DNA of 64,000 nucleotides from Staphylococcus delphini (GTDB lineage: Bacteria > Bacillota > Bacilli > Staphylococcales > Staphylococcaceae), in the NCBI RefSeq assembly GCF_900636325.1, contig NZ_LR134263.1:1550001-1614000 (forward strand). Direction: 5' to 3'. The notes beneath the pieces were generated by a model, which worked only from the letters and a program-made list of their open reading frames with translations, did no database searches and had not been told where the DNA came from. Positions 9,948 to 20,643 of this stretch are shown here, one piece after another. The stretch's first letter is position 1; every line of letters starts with the position of its first letter. Made by a program: the position numbers and the translations under genes.

Positions 9948-12170
9948 TTAACGACCGAATAAGTTGCCGAAAATACCATTACCGTTATTATTGCTGTTAT
10001 TGTTGTTACCTTGTTGTGAATTGTTATTGGCATTGCTCAAATTCTGACCGTTGTTGCCATTTCTGTTGTTGTTAGAACGTGAACCAATGTTTGTCCCATT
10101 ACTTGATTCAGTAAAGTTACTTGTTGTATTGCCATCAGGTGACTTTGCAACATACAGGCTCTTACCGCTACCTGCAACAGAGTCTGGACGTGTAAAGTCC
10201 GAACCGTCACGTGGACTAATATCGCTCATTACATCTTTAAAGAGTAATTGCGGATATTTTTGTTCACTACTGCCGACGAATGAGTTTTGACCGTATTGTT
10301 TCACTTCACTAAAGCCCATCCATACAGACATAGTATATTTCGGTGTGAAGCCTGAGATCCATACGTCTTTAGCAGCTGAATCAGGTAAATTGTACTGTTG
10401 ATATGTTTCTGCACCATACGTACCTGTACCTGTTTTAGCAGCCATATTCACACCATCGACTTTGTTGCCATAAGCAGAACCGTATGCTTCAAATGTACCT
10501 TTTAAAATCTCAGTAATCATATAAGCTGTGTAGTCATTCATTGCTTTATGGCTCGTAAAATCGAATTCAATTGTATTGCCATTTGCTTCTACAACTTTTT
10601 TAATTGAATGTGCTTTGTTGTACGTACCACCATTTGCAAATGATGCATAGGCTGAAGCAAGTTGCGTAGGTGAGAATTCAGAAGATGAACCACCTAATAC
10701 TTCTGAAGGTCCAATATCTGTATTTTCATACTCTAAACCAACTTTTTTCGCAAAATCTGTCGGTGCATTGTTACCAGCTTGAGATTTGACTTGTTGCCAT
10801 GTTTTCAATGCTGGAATGTTAAAACTTTGACGTAATGCATCATAAATGGATACCGTACCATGGCTTTGTTGGTCATAGTTTCTAAAGGTTGCACCATTAA
10901 TATTGTATGCTGATTCGTCTTGAATAGAGTGGTTGGTTGCCCATTGCATGTTGTCAATTGCTGGACCATAAGCTAAGAATGGCTTCAATGTCGAACCAGT
11001 TGGATGTGCGTCAGTCGCTTGGTTACGCTCAACGACATCTTTATAGTTACGACCACCTGAAATGGCAACTAAAGCACCAGTTTGGCTGTCCACGATTGTT
11101 GAACCCACCATCTGATCTTCATTTTTATAATAACCACCATTATCAATACGATTTTGTAAGCTGTTTTGAGCATCTTTATCCATGTAAGTGTAAATTTTAA
11201 TACCACTGTTAAGAATGTCAGATAAATTTTGTCCTTTAAATTCAGGATTGTTCATCAACTCTTGCTTCACAAAGTTCACATAAGAATTGTATTGTTCTGA
11301 ATCATCGTCTGGTTTAATTTGTCTATCTTCTGCTGTACGTTGCACGAGATTCTCAGTGATTGGCGTATCTTGCGCTTCTTTTTTCTCTTTTTCAGAAATG
11401 CGATGATGATATGCCATCAAGTACAATACTGTATCTTTACGTTTTTCAGCTTCTTCTGGATGGTCATAAATGTTATAAGTGTTAGGAACTTGCGGCAGAC
11501 CTGCGAGATACGCCGATTCAGCTAAGTTCAAATCTTTTAAATCTTTATCGAAGTAGTATCTTGCTGCAGCCTTAATCCCATACACACCATCAGAGTAGTA
11601 AATTTTGTTGAGATACATTTGGAAAATTTCATCTTTAGAATATTCCTGTTCTAAACGATAAGATAAGTAGGCTTCTTGCGCTTTACGTTCAATCGACTTT
11701 TGGTCTGTTAAAAACGTACGTTTAACCACTTGTTGTGTTAGCGTCGAAGCACCTTGTGAACCAAAGCCGCCCGTAATATTTTTCAATACGGCACCGAATA
11801 AACGTTTGTAATCGAGTGCACCGTGATCATAAAAACGGTTGTCTTCAGTTGCAAGTACTGCATCTTTCATCGTATCGGGAACATCTTTTAAATCCACATG
11901 TTCTCGTCTTGCACCATTATCAAGCGTCTTAACTAATTCATCATCTTTATCGTAAATTTTTGCTGGACTTGGATCTTGGAGTTTAGACTCGTTAAATGCC
12001 GGTGCTTTCCAGGCATAATATGCGAAAAGCAATACAGATAAGAGTGCTAAGATGACAAATGCTAATACTAAAAAGCTCAACACTTTAATGATCATACGCT
12101 TGATGTTCTTATTCTTTTTTTGACCGGACTTCTTTTTCGTTTGCTTAGAAGTCCCTTTCTTTTCCGTCAT
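9948..12170 (-). CDS. pbp2: Penicillin-binding protein 2, bifunctional transglycosylase/transpeptidase
   Basis: A class A PBP polymerising lipid II and cross-linking peptidoglycan at the septum. The 740-residue protein has a basic cytoplasmic tail (1-30) and one membrane anchor (about 31-53). The GT51 domain has the catalytic glutamate E109 in [11 protein letters not shown]. The transpeptidase has the active serine S393 (STLK), SFN at 449-451 and KTGTG at 579-583. From about residue 660 the tail is an Asn/Gly/Ser-rich, probably disordered segment. It overlaps recU by 4 bases, forming the conserved recU-pbp2 operon. Confidence 0.95.
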   Translation of the reverse strand: MTEKKGTSKQTKKKSGQKKNKNIKRMIIKVLSFLVLAFVILALLSVLLFAYYAWKAPAFNESKLQDPSPAKIYDKDDELVKTLDNGARREHVDLKDVPDTMKDAVLATEDNRFYDHGALDYKRLFGAVLKNITGGFGSQGASTLTQQVVKRTFLTDQKSIERKAQEAYLSYRLEQEYSKDEIFQMYLNKIYYSDGVYGIKAAARYYFDKDLKDLNLAESAYLAGLPQVPNTYNIYDHPEEAEKRKDTVLYLMAYHHRISEKEKKEAQDTPITENLVQRTAEDRQIKPDDDSEQYNSYVNFVKQELMNNPEFKGQNLSDILNSGIKIYTYMDKDAQNSLQNRIDNGGYYKNEDQMVGSTIVDSQTGALVAISGGRNYKDVVERNQATDAHPTGSTLKPFLAYGPAIDNMQWATNHSIQDESAYNINGATFRNYDQQSHGTVSIYDALRQSFNIPALKTWQQVKSQAGNNAPTDFAKKVGLEYENTDIGPSEVLGGSSSEFSPTQLASAYASFANGGTYNKAHSIKKVVEANGNTIEFDFTSHKAMNDYTAYMITEILKGTFEAYGSAYGNKVDGVNMAAKTGTGTYGAETYQQYNLPDSAAKDVWISGFTPKYTMSVWMGFSEVKQYGQNSFVGSSEQKYPQLLFKDVMSDISPRDGSDFTRPDSVAGSGKSLYVAKSPDGNTTSNFTESSNGTNIGSRSNNNRNGNNGQNLSNANNNSQQGNNNNSNNNGNGIFGNLFGR

Positions 12171-12793
12171 AAGCGGTCCTCACTTTCATCTAATATCAAC
12201 TTATCAACTGCACTGAGGTAATCTAATCTTGGTTGATACTGATAAGGAATATAGTAACCATTTTCTTGAATTTCTTCAACCTTAATTGATTTTTTTCCAT
12301 TTTTTAAGAAGCGCTCCCAAAACGGAAAAAATCGCTTAAACGGCAAGAGATAAACTTCATTGATTCCTTTAAAGCGGAGTAGCAAAAAAACAATTCCTCC
12401 ATGAGCCACTGCTTGTTTCATATGTTCAACTTGATGCGCATGGATGTTTTGTAACGGAAAAGATGTTTTGTTTTTCGTTTCCTTTGCCTCAAAATCAATG
12501 TAATAGCCCTTATAAACACCATTATAATCAGTAGTTGAAGGCGTTCGAAAATAAGCCTCTTTAATTACAGCTTGACTGCGTTTTGGATAATTCACATGGA
12601 CAATTTGCACAGGTGTTGGTTTCTTATGAATCACAGCGCGTTCTGTCTTCAAATAATATTGGTTGGAACTTTCAATATCATTTTCCAATGTCATGCCGCG
12701 CCCACCGTATTTAATTTTACTCGATTTGTTTGTCCTCGTACTTCCGTCTTGAGTCTGACTCGGCTTAAAAGGCTTACCGTTTGGATAATTCAT
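12167..12793 (-). CDS. recU: Holliday junction resolvase RecU
   Basis: A structure-specific endonuclease that resolves four-way junctions and assists RecA, acting in recombination and chromosome segregation. The 208-residue protein contains the PD-(D/E)xK-like core: the [16 protein letters not shown] segment near residues 98-113 holds the metal-binding E and K, and HQVEHM follows. The N-terminal strand-exchange loop region carries [12 protein letters not shown]. Shine-Dalgarno GTAGGTGAG lies upstream. It is co-transcribed with pbp2, as in other Firmicutes. Conditional essentiality with cell wall synthesis is known, but the reason for the pairing is not. Confidence 0.93.
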   Translation of the reverse strand: MNYPNGKPFKPSQTQDGSTRTNKSSKIKYGGRGMTLENDIESSNQYYLKTERAVIHKKPTPVQIVHVNYPKRSQAVIKEAYFRTPSTTDYNGVYKGYYIDFEAKETKNKTSFPLQNIHAHQVEHMKQAVAHGGIVFLLLRFKGINEVYLLPFKRFFPFWERFLKNGKKSIKVEEIQENGYYIPYQYQPRLDYLSAVDKLILDESEDRL

Positions 12794-12986
12794 TTATCTC
12801 ACCTACAATCCATGTTTTTTGTCCTATAAACATGATAGGATAGGCGTTTTATAAATCGAAAGGATTCATAAACTGACATTATTGTAACATACATAGTCGT
12901 TTAACGTGACCTAAAATCAATTCCAGTTAAAATATTTCAACACATTATGATAAAATTAATTTAGTTTAACGAAAGGTGTTAGATTC

Positions 12987-13328
12987 ATGCAAATTGTCAT
13001 ACAACAGTTGATCCACGATTTAGCAACGATTTCACAACGTTATGAAGCAGCTCGATCAGGGAAACAATATGATTTTTATAAAGAAGCGCAACCGTTCGTC
13101 CAACAAGTTGATGCCCACTTGCAAACATTACAGCACTATCAAGACACCATTTCAAAACAAAAATATTTCAACGCACGAAAATTACAACGCATGTCATCTT
13201 TAATGGCAGAACTGGCCGTCGCATGCCATCAATTCACAACGAGCAAAAAATTATTTTTAGATCAATTTAAAGCCGTACGACATGATCTGAACTACTTATC
13301 ACAATTGGAGCGTGACGAACATGTTTAA
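12987..13328 (+). CDS. yppE: YppE-like DUF1798 protein
   Basis: A 113-residue helical protein matching the DUF1798/YppE family in length and position (recU - yppE - ypsA). It is rich in Gln and Tyr, and the pattern of hydrophobics suggests a four-helix bundle. No enzymatic motif is visible. The start follows GAAAGGTG. It overlaps the next gene by 8 bases, so the two are translationally coupled. Function unknown. Confidence 0.75.
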   Translation: MQIVIQQLIHDLATISQRYEAARSGKQYDFYKEAQPFVQQVDAHLQTLQHYQDTISKQKYFNARKLQRMSSLMAELAVACHQFTTSKKLFLDQFKAVRHDLNYLSQLERDEHV

Positions 13329-13878
13329 GACCATGTATTTGACGGGTTACAAGTCTTATGAACTGCAAATATTCAATGATCAAGCACCTGAAGTGACCTA
13401 TTTAAAAAAATTTATAACGCAAAAATTAATTCAGTATATAGAGGAAGGTTTAGAATGGGTGTTAATCCAAGGGCAATTGGGTATTGAATTATGGGGTGCC
13501 GAATGTGTCATTGCGTTGAAAGAAGATTACCCCGAGCTCAAATTAGGCGTCATTACACCATTTTTAGAACATACATCTAAATGGAATGAACAAAATCAGC
13601 TCAAATATCAGCAGGTGATCGAAATGAGTGATTATGTCAACAGTGTGCATCAGCATACATACGAAGGACCGTTTCAGTTTCAACAAGCGGATCAATTTAT
13701 GTTGGACCATACAGATATCACTGTATTAATCTATGATGAAGAACAACCCGCAAGTTCACAATTTTTCAAAAAGAAGTTAGTTGATTTTGTTGAAAAAACA
13801 AACTATACTTGTGATATTGTGACGTTTGACGAAATTACGAACTTTATCAATGATTTACAATGGTCCGAAGAAATTTAA
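13321..13878 (+). CDS. ypsA: YpsA-like SLOG-fold protein (DUF1273)
   Basis: A protein of about 185 residues beginning [15 protein letters not shown]. The TGYKS loop at the N-terminus and [17 protein letters not shown] near residue 43 are the nucleotide-binding loops of the SLOG/DprA-like Rossmann fold. The B. subtilis homologue is linked to division and oxidative stress. I prefer the ATG at 13321, because the in-frame GTG at 13312 lies only 1 base after the GGAG at 13307-13310. Its neighbour gpsB follows after 19 bases, which supports a cell-division context. Confidence 0.85.
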   Translation: MFKTMYLTGYKSYELQIFNDQAPEVTYLKKFITQKLIQYIEEGLEWVLIQGQLGIELWGAECVIALKEDYPELKLGVITPFLEHTSKWNEQNQLKYQQVIEMSDYVNSVHQHTYEGPFQFQQADQFMLDHTDITVLIYDEEQPASSQFFKKKLVDFVEKTNYTCDIVTFDEITNFINDLQWSEEI

Positions 13879-13897
13879 ATCAAATGAGGTGGAACAA

Positions 13898-14233
13898 ATG
13901 TCAGATGTTTCGTTAAAATTATCAGCAAAAGACATTTACGAAAAAGACTTTGAAAAGACAATGGTTCGTGGCTATCGTCCCCAAGAAGTGGATGCTTTTT
14001 TAGACGATATTATTGCGGATTATCAAAAAATGTCAGACTTAAATAATGAAGTCATCAAATTATCAGAAGAAAATCACAAATTAAAAAAAGAGATTGAAGA
14101 TTTACGTATTCGTGTTGCCTCTAGTCGACCACAAGATAATAAGAGTTTCTCAAATCAAAGTTCAAACCAAAATAATAATGTAGATATTTTAAAACGAATT
14201 TCTAACCTTGAAAAAGCAGTCTTTGGAAAATAG
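13898..14233 (+). CDS. gpsB: Cell division protein GpsB
   Basis: A DivIVA-like adaptor that recruits or regulates PBPs and FtsZ at the septum. The 111-residue protein has the N-terminal DivIVA domain ([19 protein letters not shown], then [12 protein letters not shown]). A coiled coil spans about residues 40-75, a Ser/Asn/Gln-rich linker follows, and a short C-terminal helical multimerisation segment ([15 protein letters not shown]) ends the protein. The start is set by GAGGTGG at 13886-13892. The upstream in-frame extension lies inside ypsA and is not needed. Confidence 0.93.
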   Translation: MSDVSLKLSAKDIYEKDFEKTMVRGYRPQEVDAFLDDIIADYQKMSDLNNEVIKLSEENHKLKKEIEDLRIRVASSRPQDNKSFSNQSSNQNNNVDILKRISNLEKAVFGK

Positions 14234-14236
14234 GGA

Positions 14237-14264
14237 TTGTTTTTTAATTGAAAAATGCTATAAT
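14237..14264 (+). promoter_or_regulatory. Promoter of rnpB
   Basis: -35 TTGTTT at 14237-14242, a 16-base spacer and -10 TATAAT at 14259-14264. The predicted start near 14270 coincides with the first base of RNase P RNA helix P1. Confidence 0.75.
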
Positions 14265-14269
14265 TTTTT

Positions 14270-14672
14270 GAGGATATTTCGTGTAATCGCTATATGTGAT
14301 GACATATAGAGGAAAGTCCATGCTCACACAGTCTGAGATGACTGTAGTGTTCGTGCTTGATGAAACAATAAGTCAAGGCAATATTCGATATTGACGGCAA
14401 CGACCTAACCTAAGTCTTTTGATACGGTTACATTAGTTTGAAAGTGCCACAGTGACGTAGCTTTATTAGAAATAATGAAGGTGGAACGCGGTAAACCCCT
14501 CGAGTGAGCAATCCAAATTTGGTAGGAGCACTTGTCTAACGGAATTCAACGTATAGACGAGGAAAAGTTCAGCATACTTTTCAGACAGATGATTACAACT
14601 GAAGTACCAGTGTAACTAGTGCACGTAACGAGTACATCAGTACAGAACATGGCTTATAGAAATATCTCAGAC
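14270..14672 (+). ncRNA. rnpB: RNase P RNA, Bacillus type (type B)
   Basis: This is the catalytic RNA of RNase P, which cuts the 5' leader from tRNA precursors. Universal blocks are present: GAGGAAAGTCCATGCTCACA near 14311, AGTGCCACAGTGACGTAG near 14443, GGTGGAACGCGGTAAACCCC near 14480, CTCGAGTGAGCAATCCAA, and ACAGAACATGGCTTATAG near the 3' end. Helix P1 is formed by GAGGATATTTC (14270-14280) and GAAATATCTC (14659-14668), which fixes both ends within a few bases. Position after gpsB is conserved in Firmicutes. Confidence 0.95.
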
Positions 14673-14682
14673 TAGTCACCTT

Positions 14683-14709
14683 AGGGCTGGAACAAGACGT
14701 TCCAGCCCT
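14683..14709 (+). terminator. Terminator of rnpB
   Basis: AGGGCTGGAAC pairs with GTTCCAGCCCT around a 5-base loop. The following tail (TCAATTTG) is only moderately T-rich. From here to 14941 there is no gene. TTGTTTGC 14764-14771 and GCAAACAA 14839-14846 are complementary and might fold in a leader of the next gene, but nothing else is recognisable. Confidence 0.75.
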
Positions 14710-14941
14710 TCAATTTGTCTTGACAACGCATGAAATAAGAATCAGTATCAATAGAGAGGCGCTTTGTTTGCTATCGACACATAGAAATCTTTTGAGTAGC
14801 GGACTGTAAAATTGATTAAGGAATGCGAGTCCGAGCACGCAAACAATAAAACCAAATATCGATAACATCATCAATTAAATCAATCTGAAAACAATGATAA
14901 AAATGAAATACATAAACTGATATTCAAAAGGAGGAATTTTC

Positions 14942-16069
14942 GTGTATCAACTATTAGCAGTTTGTCCGATGGGGCTTGAATCAATCGTCGCGAAAGAAGT
15001 CCAAGATTTAGGCTACGACACACGCGTAGAAAATGGACGCATTTATTTTGAAGGAGACGCATCTGCCATCGTTAAAGCCAATTTATGGTTACGTACTGCA
15101 GACCGTGTCAAACTTATCGTAGGACAATTTGAAGCCGTAACTTTTGATTCATTATTCGAACAAACGAAAAATTTACCTTGGGAACAGCTCATCCCAGCTG
15201 ATGGTCAATTCCCAGTGCAAGGACGTAGTTTAAAATCAAAACTATTTAGTGTTCCTGATGTGCAGGCGATTACTAAAAAAGCAATTGTCGAACGATTGAA
15301 AAATGCGCATCAAGTGTCAGGTTGGTTGGATGAATCAGGCGCAAAATATCCTGTTGAAGTCGCTATTTTAAAAGATAAAGTCTTGTTAACGATTGATACA
15401 TCCGGCTCTGGTTTGAATAAACGTGGTTACCGTTTGGCACAAGGTGAGGCACCAATCAAGGAAACACTCGCTGCAAGTTTAGTTAAATTAGCCAATTGGA
15501 CGGGTGATACACCGCTTATCGATCCATTTTGTGGTTCTGGAACAATTGCGATTGAAGCTTGTTTAATTGCGCAAAATATCGCACCCGGGTTTAATCGTTC
15601 ATTTATTTCAGAACAATGGGATATCATTCCGGAAGGGCTGTATGACCAAAAACGTGCGGAAGCTGATGAACTCGCCGATTATGACAAAGAAATCGAAATT
15701 TATGCTTCTGATATTGATCCTGAAATGGTTGAAATTGCACAACGCAATGCTGATGAAGTCGGTATCGGTGATATTATCCGCTTCGAAGTCAAAGATGTGA
15801 ACACCCTTACTATTGATCACGACGGTCCAATTGGCTTAATCGGTAACCCGCCGTATGGTGAACGTATCGGGGACCGTGCAGAAGTTGAAGCAATGTACCG
15901 CAATCTCGGCATTCTCATGCAAAATCACCCAAATTTGTCACTTTACATTATGACAAGTAACAAAGAATTTGAATATCTCGCAAATCGCAAAGCTACAAAG
16001 CGTCGTAAGTTGTTTAACGGCTATATTGAAACAACTTATTACCAATACTGGGCCAATAAAAAAGCTTAA
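14942..16069 (+). CDS. THUMP-domain class I SAM-dependent RNA methyltransferase (RlmL/YpsC-like)
   Basis: A probable 23S rRNA guanine-N2 methyltransferase of the RlmL/YpsC group. The 375-residue protein begins with a ferredoxin-like and THUMP RNA-binding region (about 1-160, MGLESIVAKEVQDLGY). A Rossmann methyltransferase follows, with motif I DPFCGSGTIAIEA near residue 194 and catalytic motif IV NPPYGERI near residue 302. Translation starts at GTG after AAAGGAGGAA. In B. subtilis ypsC follows gpsB and rnpB in the same way. The exact target base is inferred from the family only. Confidence 0.85.
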   Translation: MYQLLAVCPMGLESIVAKEVQDLGYDTRVENGRIYFEGDASAIVKANLWLRTADRVKLIVGQFEAVTFDSLFEQTKNLPWEQLIPADGQFPVQGRSLKSKLFSVPDVQAITKKAIVERLKNAHQVSGWLDESGAKYPVEVAILKDKVLLTIDTSGSGLNKRGYRLAQGEAPIKETLAASLVKLANWTGDTPLIDPFCGSGTIAIEACLIAQNIAPGFNRSFISEQWDIIPEGLYDQKRAEADELADYDKEIEIYASDIDPEMVEIAQRNADEVGIGDIIRFEVKDVNTLTIDHDGPIGLIGNPPYGERIGDRAEVEAMYRNLGILMQNHPNLSLYIMTSNKEFEYLANRKATKRRKLFNGYIETTYYQYWANKKA

Positions 16070-16102
16070 GCCATTTTAATTTTTACGAAAAGAGGGAGCA
16101 CT

Positions 16103-17020
16103 TTGTATCAAGATAATGAATTTAAAAAAGGCATTCTTTTCGCTTTATTGGCTTATGTGATGTGGGGCACATTGCCGTTATATTGGTCACTCATTCACGA
16201 TGTCGATCCGATTGAAACGCTAATGTATCGTATCGTTTTATCACTCATTTTTATGCTGATTCTTTTACCCATCATTGGACGATGGCAGCAATTTGCTCAA
16301 GATATGGCGCAACTGAAAGCGAAACCGTTCAAACTATTGATTATCATTTTAGCGGGCTATATCGTCACAGTGAACTGGGGCACGTTTATTTATGCGATTG
16401 ATGCTGGTTTTGTATTACAAACGAGTTTAGGGTATTATATCAATCCACTCGTCAGCATTTTACTGTCCATGATATTTTTTAAAGAACGTTTCAATCGTCT
16501 CGAATGGGTGGCGATTCTCTTTGCTGTACTTGGTGTCGTTTATATGACTTTTAAAGTAGGCGAATTTCCATACATTTCGTTAATTTTAGCCTTTTCATTT
16601 GGTATTTACGGTTTACTGAAAAAACTCGTTCCGATGCCAGCGTTGAGTAGCATTAGCATTGAGTCACTTGCGACAGCACCCATGGCGATTATTTATTTAA
16701 TTATCGTTGGACAAACAGCTGATTTAAGTATCGGATGGAATATGTCGACGTTTTGGTTGCTCTTTTCAGGTGCTGTTACGGCATTACCGTTACTCTCATT
16801 TTCAGAAGGGGCGATTCGTATCCCGTTATCATTAATGGGCTTTATACAATACGTAGGGCCGACGCTCATTTTTATACTTGGGATTTTTGTGTTTAAAGAA
16901 CCCTTTAATGTCGACCAATTTATCACGTTTTGCTTTATTTGGGGCGGTATCGTAATTTATGTTATTTCTCAAATCATCAAAATTAAAAAGCGCCCACAAC
17001 CATTGCAATACCAAAATTAA
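16103..17020 (+). CDS. rarD: RarD/EamA-family 10-TM transporter
   Basis: An integral membrane carrier of the drug/metabolite transporter superfamily with two EamA repeats and about ten hydrophobic segments over 305 residues. The opening GILFALLAYVMWGTLPLYW is typical of the RarD branch, and the EamA repeat motif recurs near residue 225 (LLSFSEGAIRIPLSLMGFIQYVGP). Translation starts at TTG after GAGGGAGC. Substrate is unknown, and the name reflects the subfamily rather than proven chloramphenicol export. It lies 33 bases after the methyltransferase with no terminator between, so read-through is likely. Confidence 0.8.
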   Translation: MYQDNEFKKGILFALLAYVMWGTLPLYWSLIHDVDPIETLMYRIVLSLIFMLILLPIIGRWQQFAQDMAQLKAKPFKLLIIILAGYIVTVNWGTFIYAIDAGFVLQTSLGYYINPLVSILLSMIFFKERFNRLEWVAILFAVLGVVYMTFKVGEFPYISLILAFSFGIYGLLKKLVPMPALSSISIESLATAPMAIIYLIIVGQTADLSIGWNMSTFWLLFSGAVTALPLLSFSEGAIRIPLSLMGFIQYVGPTLIFILGIFVFKEPFNVDQFITFCFIWGGIVIYVISQIIKIKKRPQPLQYQN

Positions 17021-17033
17021 TCCAAATATAAGC

Positions 17034-17069
17034 TAACATCGTACATTGACTGTGCGGTGTTATTTTTTG
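17034..17069 (+). terminator. Terminator after rarD
   Basis: A 12-pair stem, TAACATCGTACA at 17034-17045 with TGTGCGGTGTTA at 17051-17062, has a 5-base loop TTGAC and is followed by a T-run. Confidence 0.85.
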
Positions 17070-17183
17070 CTTTCAATTTCATATTAAAATGCCATTATTT
17101 TTAATCACTGCAATAGCATTTATCGTTATAAACTCATATAATACTTAAATATAGACGTTTAAAACAAGGGGAATCCAATATCT

Positions 17184-20100
17184 ATGCAGAATCAAGAACA
17201 ACTGGATATTTTATATAAACTTAAAAAAGAAGTTGAAAAATCTGATCATACCGCTTTTATACATACAATTAACCAAATGATTAAAAAAGTGTATTTGAAT
17301 CACTACACCATGACTTTTGTCGGCCACTTTTCAGCGGGTAAATCGACGGTCATTAATCGTCTTATCGGCCAAGACATTTTACCAAGTTCACCCGTTCCGA
17401 CAACAAGTAATACCGCATTAGTAACGATTGCTGATGCACCTGGGATTACAGCGAACATTGAAGGTCAAAAGTATACACAATTGACTTCTTATGATGATGT
17501 CAAACAAATGAACCGCGAAAATTTTCAAGTTGAGTCCATCGACATTCGTATTCAAAGTGATGTATTTCAAAACGGCTTTACATTCCAAGATACACCTGGT
17601 GTCGATTCCAATGTACAATCACACAGTATGCAAACGGAGCAATTTCTGTATACGAGTAATATCGTTTTCTATACGGTCGATTATAACCATGTACAATCCG
17701 CGCTGAACTTTCAATTTATGAAGCGTCTGAATCGTGCAGGCATCCCTGTTGTTTTCGTCATTAACCAAATTGATAAACATGACGAGAATGAGCTCACATT
17801 CCAAACATTTCAAAATCGTGTGGAACAATCTGTGCGTGAGTGGGATATTGATTTACTCGACACATTTTATATAACAAAGTTTGAACATCCACAAAACCAA
17901 TTCGATGCGTTGCGCGCCTTTATTATGGAACAAGATCAGCACCGTGAAGCTGTGAAAGACTATGTCGCACGTATGAAACAATTTATTCATCAACATCAAT
18001 TGGACTATTTACAACATGAAATGGATGAAATTTTAGAACAGCTTAACATTAAAGCGACACAATTCGATCAAGCGTATCAATCACATCAACAAAATGAAAT
18101 GATCAGTGAGGAAGCACAATTGTTGAATGATGCAGGAGCGTTGAAACATTATTTGAAAGATAAACGTCGCTCCATTATCGATAATGCGTATATTATGACT
18201 CATGACATGCGTGAAACGATTCGTTATTATTTGGAAAGTATGACGAAAGATTTTAAAGCGGGTGGCTTGTTTAATAAAAAGAAAAAGACAGAAGAAGAAC
18301 GTCAAACACGCCTTAATCAATTAATGACAGACCTTCAAAGTAAAGTGGAACACCAAATCATTAAACCGATGCAAGAGGATTTGTCATTTCTCACACGTTT
18401 TATTAATGACACCGATTTGAATCAACGTATTTTAAATCAAAAACTGACATTACCGACATCTATTGTAACCGAGTTGTATCAAATACAAATTCAAATAACG
18501 AATCAATATGTGTTAACTTTCTCAAATGATGTCATGAAAGCAATCAAGCAATATATTTTAAAAGAACTCGAACCGCTTGATGATACGATTATTGACAATG
18601 TCCACGTAGAAGAGCACTTAGTCGATAAGTCAAATGATAGTTCGGCGTATACACGTTATATAGAACTGCGTAACTTGTCTCAGTCGTTAAAGACGGAAAA
18701 TTATCGTCATTATTATATTCATATGGAAGATTCACTTGACCGTTTAATCGATCGCACAGAAATTCAATATCAAGTGAAATCAAATGGAGATCATGAAAAA
18801 GACGTGCAACAACAAGTGGACGCTGTCACTGCTCAGAAAACCCCGATTAACGATGCAAAAATTGTTCAAGCATTAGACATTGTCAAAAATATACCATTGT
18901 TTAAATCAAGTGTGAAAAACATTGAGGAAACACGAGAAAGAATGCAACATCAAATCGTTAAAATAGGTGTTTTTGGGACATTCAGTGCTGGTAAAAGTAG
19001 CTTGATTAATGCGTTGTTAGGGGACAGTTATTTGACGAGTTCACCTAACCCGACGACAGCTGCAACTACTGAGATTGGTTATGGTGATACGCACCACGTT
19101 ACGTTTAAAACGCCAGACATGTTGCTCCAAGAAATTAATGATGTGTTCGAACTTGAAGGACAACAATTTGACTGTATTGAAGCCTTTTTAGAAGCGAACA
19201 CAGACAAGTTAAAAGGGCGTATCGACAAAAGCCGTCTTGCATTTATTCATGCGATTGAAAAGAATTATGCCCTGTATCAATCGTATATTGCAAAAGGGTT
19301 AAAACACGAAATTCAAGCTGCTGACGTACAAAAGTGGAGTGCTGAAGATGAATACGCGACTTTTGTCCAAACGGTGCATTTAAGATTGCCACTCGATTGG
19401 TTAAAAGACAAAATGATTGTGGACTCATTAGGGTTACATTCGAATAACCAACGTCATACGAACGAAACGGAAAAAATACTGACAACTTCAGATTTGATTT
19501 TATATGTGAGCTACTTTAATCACGCTTTTACCGACAATGATAAAGCGTTTATCGAACATATGAAAAATATGAATCAGTTAAAAGAACATCAGGCGTTCAA
19601 AATGGTCATTAATGCAACTGACTTAGCTGAAAATGAAGCTGATAAACGTGCTGTGTGTGACTACGTAGCCGATGCGTTAATGCAAGTACAAATGCAACCT
19701 GAAATTTTCGCTGTATCAAGTCGCGCTGCTTTAACTGAAGGGGACACCGGTGTGCAACAATTGAAAGCGAGTATTTCACAGTTTTCAGCAGTTGAATCCA
19801 AACATATTTTAGAAGCCAAAATATATGACCAGTTACGTTATATTGGGCAGTCTTATACACAAATGATTGAAGACCATACTTCAAATGCTGAAAAAATGCA
19901 GCAAGTTAAACAACAATTACAGCATATGCGTCAAAAAACGATTTTTAATTCGCAAAGCTTAACGGCAATTCGTCAAAAACTGATTAACGAAATAGAAGAT
20001 CAAATGTATCACTTGAATGAGCGCTTAAAAATTCAATTATTAGATCATGTAAAGGCCATTTATAATACGCAAATGACGAATACAACACGTTTCAATGAGG

Positions 20101-20639
20101 AAAAACGACAATCGACAAAAGCGTATTTGAATCAAATCCATCAGAAGTTATATTTAGAACAAACTTTAATGATTGAGCGTATTAAATTTTTCTTTAACCA
20201 AGCGTTCCAACAAGAAATGGCACCGAAAATCAAATCGTTCCAGCAATATCACATCCTTTTGCCAGATATTGAAACGATAGAAGTTGCGCCTATAGACCAA
20301 CCATTTTTAACGATTTCTTTAGATGCCATGGTCAACGCACTTCCGAAACAATTGACAAAGAAAAATATTATGCAGCCACAAGTACAAAAACAAATACAGA
20401 CTGACATTAAAGATGAAACAGTGACATCACTGCAACCACGATTGGCTGATTTACGACAAGCGCTTGAAAGTATGCTCGATACATTAACAACAGAAGCCCA
20501 ACAAGCGCTTGAACAGATTGAGTCACAAGCACAACGAGAAATCGATAATGCGTTAGCGGTGGAAGTAGATGATGCACTGATTGCTCAACTACAAGCAGAA
20601 ACACCTAAATTATTAACAATATTGAATCTAAAGGACTGA
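17184..20639 (+). CDS. Double dynamin-like GTPase (DynA/YpbR type)
   Basis: An 1151-residue protein with two complete dynamin-like units in tandem, like B. subtilis DynA. The first P-loop is GHFSAGKST at residues 47-55 with the G3 switch DTPGVDSN near 138. The second is GTFSAGKSS near 598-606, with G3 reading DSLGLHSN near 748, where the canonical DxxG is kept but the proline is not. Long helical stalks with many heptads follow each GTPase. The B. subtilis homologue tethers and fuses membranes and protects against phage and pore-forming agents. It lies 4 bases before the exonuclease gene. Confidence 0.88.
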   Translation: MQNQEQLDILYKLKKEVEKSDHTAFIHTINQMIKKVYLNHYTMTFVGHFSAGKSTVINRLIGQDILPSSPVPTTSNTALVTIADAPGITANIEGQKYTQLTSYDDVKQMNRENFQVESIDIRIQSDVFQNGFTFQDTPGVDSNVQSHSMQTEQFLYTSNIVFYTVDYNHVQSALNFQFMKRLNRAGIPVVFVINQIDKHDENELTFQTFQNRVEQSVREWDIDLLDTFYITKFEHPQNQFDALRAFIMEQDQHREAVKDYVARMKQFIHQHQLDYLQHEMDEILEQLNIKATQFDQAYQSHQQNEMISEEAQLLNDAGALKHYLKDKRRSIIDNAYIMTHDMRETIRYYLESMTKDFKAGGLFNKKKKTEEERQTRLNQLMTDLQSKVEHQIIKPMQEDLSFLTRFINDTDLNQRILNQKLTLPTSIVTELYQIQIQITNQYVLTFSNDVMKAIKQYILKELEPLDDTIIDNVHVEEHLVDKSNDSSAYTRYIELRNLSQSLKTENYRHYYIHMEDSLDRLIDRTEIQYQVKSNGDHEKDVQQQVDAVTAQKTPINDAKIVQALDIVKNIPLFKSSVKNIEETRERMQHQIVKIGVFGTFSAGKSSLINALLGDSYLTSSPNPTTAATTEIGYGDTHHVTFKTPDMLLQEINDVFELEGQQFDCIEAFLEANTDKLKGRIDKSRLAFIHAIEKNYALYQSYIAKGLKHEIQAADVQKWSAEDEYATFVQTVHLRLPLDWLKDKMIVDSLGLHSNNQRHTNETEKILTTSDLILYVSYFNHAFTDNDKAFIEHMKNMNQLKEHQAFKMVINATDLAENEADKRAVCDYVADALMQVQMQPEIFAVSSRAALTEGDTGVQQLKASISQFSAVESKHILEAKIYDQLRYIGQSYTQMIEDHTSNAEKMQQVKQQLQHMRQKTIFNSQSLTAIRQKLINEIEDQMYHLNERLKIQLLDHVKAIYNTQMTNTTRFNEEKRQSTKAYLNQIHQKLYLEQTLMIERIKFFFNQAFQQEMAPKIKSFQQYHILLPDIETIEVAPIDQPFLTISLDAMVNALPKQLTKKNIMQPQVQKQIQTDIKDETVTSLQPRLADLRQALESMLDTLTTEAQQALEQIESQAQREIDNALAVEVDDALIAQLQAETPKLLTILNLKD

Positions 20640-20643
20640 AAAC

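Noticed and set aside
12794..12986. Clear divergent promoters between recU and yppE
   Set aside because: AT-rich -10-like hexamers exist on both strands, but no well-spaced -35 partner was convincing.
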